From Alicycliphilus sp. UBA6560 (GTDB taxonomy: Bacteria > Pseudomonadota > Gammaproteobacteria > Burkholderiales > Burkholderiaceae_C): a DNA stretch of 64,000 nucleotides. Position 1 is the stretch's first letter; every line of letters starts with the position of its first letter. A program made the translations under genes and the position numbers. Shown here one piece after another: positions 59,627 through 64,000 of the stretch. The notes under the pieces were generated by a model that was given only the letters and a program-made list of their open reading frames with translations, ran no database searches and had not been told where the DNA came from. Location of the stretch: positions 868,001 to 932,000 of the forward strand of contig DJJU01000006.1 in assembly GCA_002434305.1 (NCBI GenBank), read 5' to 3'.

Positions 59627-60430
59627 TCAGTGGGCAGCGGCGGTCAGGCCGAATGCGTAGGAATCCATGGCCAGCATGCCATGCGCAATGCCACCTTCGA
59701 TCACCGTGCCGGGCGGGGTGCCGGTGCCGGCATCGGCTGCACCCGCAGCCACCAGGAGGGGCCAGAAGTGCTCAGCGGTCGGGTGTGCCCGGTGGGCATT
59801 TGGCGCGTCCTCCAGTGTCCGCAGCAGGCGGGCATTGTCCCCCTGCTCCACGGCTTTACGCACCCAACCCGCGAATGTGGCCACATAGGCTTCGTCCGCA
59901 CCGTGTGCCGAGCGGAACTCGTACAGGTTGTGAGTGAGGCTGCCGGAACCGATGATCAGCACGCCTTCCTCGGCCAGCGGCGCCAGCGCCTGCCCGAAAG
60001 CCCACGCGCGCCGTGCATCCAGCCTCGATGGAAGGGAGACCTGGAACACCGGCACGTCGGCCTGCGGAAACAGGTGCAGCAGGGGCACCCAGGCCCCATG
60101 GTCGAGGCCGCGTCGCTCGTCCGCCTGCGCCGGCCAACCCGCCTTTGTCAGTTGCGCGATGGTGCGCTGGGCCAGCTCAGGATGACCTGCAGCCGGATAG
60201 CTCAGTTGGTACAAGGCCGGGGCAAACCCGCCGAAGTCGTGAATGGTGGTAGGCCGAGTGGTGGTGCCCACCAGCGGCGTGGGCGTCATCCAGTGCGGCG
60301 AGATGATCAGCACCGCCTTCGGACGGGGCAGCGAGCGGCCCAGCTCGGTCAGCCTGGGACCAGCCACACCGGGATCGATGGCGAAGGTGGGTGCACCGTG
60401 CGAGATAAACAGAGTGGGCAGGCGTGACAT
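59627..60430 (-). CDS. ygiD: 4,5-DOPA dioxygenase extradiol-like protein, YgiD
   Basis: A 267-residue LigB-type protein. The zinc or iron ligands lie in LFISHGAPTFAI, VLIISPHWMTP and RRGLDHGAWVPLLHLFP; GSGSLTHNLYEF and AEHFWPLLVAAGAAD are family blocks. E. coli YgiD opens the ring of DOPA in vitro; the natural substrate is unknown. Its start overlaps the doxX-like stop by one base. The quartet with DoxX, an esterase and a divergent LysR gene is a recurrent arrangement. Confidence 0.92.
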   Translation of the reverse strand: MSRLPTLFISHGAPTFAIDPGVAGPRLTELGRSLPRPKAVLIISPHWMTPTPLVGTTTRPTTIHDFGGFAPALYQLSYPAAGHPELAQRTIAQLTKAGWPAQADERRGLDHGAWVPLLHLFPQADVPVFQVSLPSRLDARRAWAFGQALAPLAEEGVLIIGSGSLTHNLYEFRSAHGADEAYVATFAGWVRKAVEQGDNARLLRTLEDAPNAHRAHPTAEHFWPLLVAAGAADAGTGTPPGTVIEGGIAHGMLAMDSYAFGLTAAAH

Positions 60431-60873
60431 CAGCGTTCTCCGGTAAGGGCGCGGTCGACCGAGAAGCGACCACCACCACTGAACAACAGGGACAGCGAGG
60501 CAGCGAACAGGGTCAGTGCGTACTCGTAGCCGCCCTTGTCCACGAAGAAGCCGTTGCCGATATGCACGGCGAAGATGGCAACCAGCATGGCGAAGCCCAG
60601 GGCGGCGGCAGCCGGGCGAACCGCCACACCTAGCACCAGGGCCAGGCCGCCGAAGAACTCGGCAGCACCGGCCAGCAGCGCCATCAGAAAGCCGGGGTTC
60701 AGCCCCAGGGATCCGAAGAACTGGCCGGTGCCTTCGAGCCCATAGCCACCAAACCAGCCGAAGAGCTTCTGTGCGCCATGGGCGGAGAAGATGATGCCTA
60801 CGGGAATGCGCAAGGCCAGGGCGCCCGATCCGTTGTCGGTCGCAAGCAGGCGGTGCAGGAATGTGTTGTTCAT
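60430..60873 (-). CDS. DoxX-family membrane protein
   Basis: A 147-residue four-helix inner-membrane protein. LALRIPVGIIFSAHGAQKLFGWFGGYGLEGTGQFFGSLGLNPGFLMALLAGAAEFFGGLALVLG is the DoxX signature, followed by GFAMLVAIFAVHIGNGFFVDKGGYEYALTLFAASLSLLF. The family has been linked to thiosulfate or thiol redox. ATG at 60871-60873. First gene of a minus-strand unit, divergent from LysR. Confidence 0.9.
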   Translation of the reverse strand: MNNTFLHRLLATDNGSGALALRIPVGIIFSAHGAQKLFGWFGGYGLEGTGQFFGSLGLNPGFLMALLAGAAEFFGGLALVLGVAVRPAAAALGFAMLVAIFAVHIGNGFFVDKGGYEYALTLFAASLSLLFSGGGRFSVDRALTGER

Positions 60874-60917
60874 GATGTGTCCTTGAGTGAAAGCAGCGAC
60901 TTGCTGCATGGACTCCA

Positions 60918-60927
60918 CTTTAAAGTC
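60918..60927. promoter_or_regulatory. ACTTTAAAGT palindrome between doxX-like and LysR genes
   Basis: A perfect 10-base palindrome, with an inverted repeat CCGA-TAT-TCGG at 60970-60980 nearer the LysR start. Both lie in the AT-rich divergent promoter region and may bind the LysR protein. Confidence 0.4.
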
Positions 60928-60993
60928 CCAAAATGAATAGATAAATAAGATCCAAATGCACTAGTTGTCCCGATATTCGGCATAATCAGCATC

Positions 60994-61902
60994 ATGGATC
61001 GATTTCAGGAGATGCGCGTCTTTGTCGCGGTGGTGGACGCCGGCAGCTTTGTTCGGGCGGCTGAAGCGTTGGATCTGTCAAAGACGGCCGTGTCACGACT
61101 GGTCAGTGATCTGGAAGCGCGGCTCGGTGTGCGGCTGCTTCACCGAACAACACGCAAGCTGTCGCTCACGCCCGAGGGTGAGCTCTTTCATGAACGTTGC
61201 CGGCAACTCGTCGATGGCGTTGCAGAGGCCGAGGCCGAGCTGTCCACCCATGTTGGCCAAGCCATCGGGCAGCTGCGGGTGAACGTGCCGGTCACCTTCG
61301 GGCTACTGCATCTTGCACCGCTGTGGCCCGCTTTCATGGCGATGAACCCGAGAGTCACCTTGGACGTGACGCTGTCTGATCGGCTGGTGGACCTGGTCGA
61401 GGAAGGCTTCGATGTTGCTGTTCGAATCGCGCGCCTTCAGGCGTCTTCGCTCATCAGCCGCCAGCTGACGTCGACCCGGCTGATCTTGTGTGCTTCACCG
61501 CAATATCTGGGCCGTTATGGAGCGCCCAGGCATCCCGCCGAGCTGACGGAACATGCGGTGATCGCATATTCACTCCTGGCCATGGGGGACCAGTGGGAGT
61601 TCTCGGGGCCGCAAGGGCAGAAGGAGCCGATACTGGTCAGGGTATCGCCGCGCATGCGCACCAACAGTGGAGACACCTGCGTCGCCGCAGCACTGCAGCA
61701 CATGGGTCTTGTACTGCAGCCGTCATTCCTGGTAGGGCCCCACATGGAGTCGGGAGCGCTGGTGGAAGTGATGCCAGAGTACCGCTCCATTGAGCTTGGC
61801 GTTTACGCGGTGTACCCGAGTCGCCGTCACCTGACGCCCAAGGTTCGTGCGCTGATCGATTTTCTGGCCGATGCATTTCGCATGCGGGCATGGCCTGTGT
61901 GA
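60994..61902 (+). CDS. LysR-family transcriptional regulator
   Basis: A 302-residue regulator. HTH in MRVFVAVVDAGSFVRAAEALDLSKTAVSRLVSDLEARLGVRLLHRTTRKLSLTPEG; effector domain with VNVPVTFGLLHLAPLWPAFMAMNPRVTLDVTLSDRLVDLVEEGFDVAVRIARL is the CrgA/DhcR-like subgroup. It is divergent from the DoxX-YgiD-esterase genes and likely controls them. The shared gap has an ACTTTAAAGT palindrome and CCGA-TAT-TCGG inverted repeat. Codon use is less GC-biased than in most of the window. Confidence 0.93.
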   Translation: MDRFQEMRVFVAVVDAGSFVRAAEALDLSKTAVSRLVSDLEARLGVRLLHRTTRKLSLTPEGELFHERCRQLVDGVAEAEAELSTHVGQAIGQLRVNVPVTFGLLHLAPLWPAFMAMNPRVTLDVTLSDRLVDLVEEGFDVAVRIARLQASSLISRQLTSTRLILCASPQYLGRYGAPRHPAELTEHAVIAYSLLAMGDQWEFSGPQGQKEPILVRVSPRMRTNSGDTCVAAALQHMGLVLQPSFLVGPHMESGALVEVMPEYRSIELGVYAVYPSRRHLTPKVRALIDFLADAFRMRAWPV

Positions 61903-61995
61903 ACGCCTTTCATGGTCAACACAATCCAGTGCCGACTCCAGCTGTCCGAGCAGCGATAACCCTTGCATAGCTGCATAGCACCACTCAAGCAGCCC

Positions 61996-62028
61996 AAAAG
62001 CAAAAGCCCCCGGTTCCGCAAGGAACCG
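61996..62028 (-). terminator. Terminator downstream of aceA
   Basis: On the minus strand CGGTTCC, loop TTGC, GGAACCG, then GGGGGCTTTTGCTTTTG. It lies about 95 bases past the aceA stop and may also act on LysR from the other side. Confidence 0.75.
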
Positions 62029-62122
62029 AAGGCCTTCATGGTTGGTTGATTCCTGGGGAGGAACCGGACCACCGACAGCAGGATTTTCAACCCTCCTGCC
62101 GGCAGCCCCTATCCATACCGGA

Positions 62123-63454
62123 TCAGTGGAACTGCTCCTCTTCCGTCGAGCCCGTCAGTGCCTTCACGCTGGAAGAACCGCCCTGGATCACGGTGGTCAC
62201 GTCGTCAAAGTAGCCCGCGCCCACTTCCTGCTGGTGGCTCACGAAGGTGTAGCCCTGCTCGCGCGCTGCGAATTCCGGCTCCTGGATCATCTCCACGTAG
62301 TGGCGCATGCCTTCGCCGCGTGCGTAGGCGTGGGCGAACTTGAACGTGTTGTACCAATTGCTGTGGATGCCGGCCAGCGTGATGAACTGGTACTTGTAGC
62401 CCAGAGCCGAGAGCTCGTCCTGGAAGCGGGCGATGGTGGCGTCGTCCAGGTTCTTCTTCCAGTTGAACGACGGCGAGCAGTTGTACGACAGCAGCTTGCC
62501 CGGGCAGGCGGCGTGCACGGCCTGGGCGAATTCGCGGGCGAAGCCCAGATCGGGCGTACCGGTTTCGCACCACACCAGGTCGGCGTAGGGAGCGTAGGCC
62601 ACGCCGCGGCTGATGGCCTGCTCCAGGCCGTTCTTCACGCGGTAGAAGCCTTCCTGCGTGCGCTCGCCCGTCAGGAACGGCTTGTCGTTGGCATCGTGGT
62701 CGCTGGTGATCAGGTTGGCGGCCTCGGCGTCCGTGCGCGCCAGGATCAGCGTGGGCACGCCCATCACGTCGGCGGCGAAGCGTGCGGCGATCAGCTTCTC
62801 GCAGGCTTCCTGCGTGGGCACCAGCACCTTGCCGCCCATGTGGCCGCACTTCTTCACGGCAGCCAGCTGGTCTTCGAAGTGCACACCGGCGGCGCCGGCG
62901 GCGATCATGTTCTTCATCAGCTCAAAGGCGTTCAGCACGCCGCCGAAGCCGGCTTCGGCGTCAGCCACGATGGGCAGGAAGTAGTCGATGAACTCCTTGT
63001 CGCCGGGGTTGATGCCGCGGCCCCACTGGATCTCGTCGGCACGCTTGAAGGTGTTGTTGATGCGACGCACCATGGTCGGCACCGAGTCGTACGCGTACAG
63101 CGACTGGTCGGGGTACATGGTCTCGCTGGTGTTGCCGTCAGCGGCCACCTGCCAGCCCGACAGGTACACGGCCTCCAGGCCGGCCTTGGCCTGTTGCATG
63201 GCTTGGCCGGCAGTAATGGCACCGAAGGCGTTCACGTAGCCCTTCTTGGCGCCGCCGTTGACCTTCTCCCACAGCTTGGCCGCACCGCGCTGGGCCAGCG
63301 TGTACTCGGGCTGCAGGCTGCCGCGCAGGCGCACCACGTCGGCGGCGCTGTAGCCGCGCTTCACGCTCTTCCAACGGGGGTTGTTGGCCCAGTCTTTCTC
63401 CAGGGCGGCGACTTGCTGCTCGCGGCTCAGTTGGGCGTTCAGGGAATTGGACAT
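62123..63454 (-). CDS. aceA: Isocitrate lyase
   Basis: Splits isocitrate to glyoxylate and succinate, first step of the glyoxylate bypass for growth on acetate or fatty acids. The 443-residue enzyme has the signature KKCGHMGGKVLVPT with the catalytic Cys, VAADGNTSETMYPDQSLY, VADAEAGFGGVLNAFEL, and NCSPSFNWKKNLDD. ATG at 63452-63454 follows GGAGAG. Upstream are two GTCTT..AAGAC palindromes, one in the presumed promoter spacer, so it is probably repressed when two-carbon substrates are absent. Confidence 0.97.
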   Translation of the reverse strand: MSNSLNAQLSREQQVAALEKDWANNPRWKSVKRGYSAADVVRLRGSLQPEYTLAQRGAAKLWEKVNGGAKKGYVNAFGAITAGQAMQQAKAGLEAVYLSGWQVAADGNTSETMYPDQSLYAYDSVPTMVRRINNTFKRADEIQWGRGINPGDKEFIDYFLPIVADAEAGFGGVLNAFELMKNMIAAGAAGVHFEDQLAAVKKCGHMGGKVLVPTQEACEKLIAARFAADVMGVPTLILARTDAEAANLITSDHDANDKPFLTGERTQEGFYRVKNGLEQAISRGVAYAPYADLVWCETGTPDLGFAREFAQAVHAACPGKLLSYNCSPSFNWKKNLDDATIARFQDELSALGYKYQFITLAGIHSNWYNTFKFAHAYARGEGMRHYVEMIQEPEFAAREQGYTFVSHQQEVGAGYFDDVTTVIQGGSSSVKALTGSTEEEQFH

Positions 63455-63509
63455 GTGTGCTCTCCAGACAGGGTTGTGTGAGGGGTGTGGCGGTTGGGCC
63501 GTTGGGAGA

Positions 63510-63538
63510 ACTTTAAGTCTTCTATAAGACCTGTGCAA
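63510..63538 (-). promoter_or_regulatory. Candidate aceA promoter
   Basis: On the minus strand TTGCAC, a 17-base spacer and TAAAGT. The spacer contains operator copy 1. The match to consensus is moderate (3/6 and 4/6). Confidence 0.45.
63517..63530. promoter_or_regulatory. aceA operator copy 1
   Basis: GTCTTCTATAAGAC, arms GTCTT/AAGAC, one base off the perfect form at 63547. It lies within the presumed promoter, 30 bases centre to centre from copy 2. Confidence 0.65.
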
Positions 63539-63542
63539 CCTC

Positions 63543-63564
63543 TTATGTCTTATATAAGACATAA
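63543..63564. promoter_or_regulatory. aceA operator copy 2, 22-base perfect palindrome
   Basis: The core GTCTTATATAAGAC extends four bases on each side (TTAT..ATAA) with perfect symmetry. The layout suits a dimeric regulator such as a GntR-type protein; the regulator is not in the window. Confidence 0.7.
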
Positions 63565-63620
63565 ATTTTTTACTTGAAAAACATAGACTTAGCATCGAAT
63601 TTTCTCTTTACAAAATCGCT

Positions 63621-63682
63621 CTTCTTGTAATGAGAAAAATCGCGGCAGTGCAACAAAGTGCACTTCTCGTAATGCAAAAATT
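63621..63682. repeat. Pair of 20-base direct repeats upstream of the DMT transporter
   Basis: CTTCTTGTAATGAGAAAAAT at 63621 and CTTCTCGTAATGCAAAAATT at 63663 agree at 16 of 20 positions and are 42 bases apart, four helical turns. The region is AT-rich; they may be tandem regulator sites. Confidence 0.5.
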
Positions 63683-63699
63683 TACTCTTGCCATGCGAG

Positions 63700-64000
63700 A
63701 TGCCGTTAAGACCATCACGTCACCTGCCGCTCGTGCATGATTCGCGCTTTGCCCACGCTGCCACCACTGCCGTGCACACACCCAGCCGCCCTGTCGCCTA
63801 TTTTTGCCTGGCCTTGAGCATGTCGCTCGTGGGCAGCTACGTGGCGCTGTCCAAGCCGCTGGCGGCCGCCTTTCCGGTGTTCCTTCTGGCCTGGCTGCGC
63901 TTCGGCATTGGCGCGGTGGCCATGGTGGGCTGGCTGCGACGTCCGGCAGACGAGCCTGTCATGACGCGGCAGACCCGCAGCCTGCTGTTCCTGCAGTCGC
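63700..64000 (+). CDS. EamA/DMT-family transporter, N-terminal part (cut by window edge)
   Basis: An open frame running off the right edge. It encodes VAYFCLALSMSLVGSYVALSKPLAAAFPVFLLAWLRFGIGAVAMV, the first two helices of an EamA-type inner-membrane transporter (the SLVGSYVALSKPLA pattern is typical). The start is uncertain: ATG at 63700, GTG at 63733 or GTG at 63772 are in frame, and the last leaves the shortest leader before the first helix. Divergent from aceA across the operator region. Substrate unknown. Confidence 0.8.
   Translation, partial: MPLRPSRHLPLVHDSRFAHAATTAVHTPSRPVAYFCLALSMSLVGSYVALSKPLAAAFPVFLLAWLRFGIGAVAMVGWLRRPADEPVMTRQTRSLLFLQS

Overview
This is a GC-rich chromosomal window that most resembles the betaproteobacterial family Comamonadaceae (Acidovorax, Alicycliphilus and relatives). 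The grounds are codon use, gene content, and a family-style intergenic repeat of about 45 bases that occurs 13 times between 1.2 and 46.7 kb. No rRNA, tRNA, CRISPR array, transposase, integrase or phage module was seen. Genes are dense, many overlap by 1-4 bases, and GTG or TTG starts are common.

Layout. 0-6.4 kb: cysS (cut by the left edge), a TPR protein, periplasmic and cytoplasmic cyclophilins, lpxH, mtfA, a DUF3014 protein, an alpha/beta hydrolase and aroQ. 6.5-13 kb: a Tyr/Pro-rich exported protein, glnS, a META/DUF4377 lipoprotein, aspartate ammonia-lyase, an M23 peptidase and rluE. 13-14.7 kb: a sulfur-stress module (YgaV-type ArsR regulator, YgaP-type rhodanese, DUF2892 protein, divergent AhpD-like protein). 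14.7-26.9 kb: rarD, a nuclease, meso-diaminopimelate dehydrogenase, a DHH phosphoesterase, truC, an MgtC protein, an orphan 541-residue protein, OsmC, a SNF2 helicase and an YlqF GTPase.

26.9-36.2 kb holds lipid-type oxidoreductases, a thioesterase, an orphan Leu/Ile/Val-type binding protein, a nucleoside deaminase with an MFS transporter, and an acyl-CoA dehydrogenase. 36.3-38.1 kb is an ECF sigma factor divergent from a Tat-exported ferritin-like protein and a cytochrome c; an ECF-type promoter lies before that pair. 39.8-43.1 kb is a beta-oxidation pair (thiolase and FadB-like fusion). 43.3-46.6 kb is a maleylacetoacetate isomerase / fumarylacetoacetase / VOC cluster with a divergent LysR regulator. 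46.7-53.6 kb is a complete branched-chain-type ABC importer (livFGMHK order on the map) preceded by an acyl-CoA ligase.

53.7-57.3 kb is an operon with selO, msrB, yciB, a BolA protein and a parvulin isomerase. 58.2-61.9 kb carries a LysR / DoxX / YgiD / esterase cluster whose base use looks less like the rest. The window ends with isocitrate lyase (aceA), whose promoter carries two copies of a GTCTT..AAGAC palindrome, and the start of a DMT transporter.

The most unusual observation is that the signal peptide of the periplasmic cyclophilin is encoded by a copy of the dispersed intergenic repeat, and that other copies supply the last codons or stop codons of rluE and truC. All calls come from reading the sequence; no searches were run.
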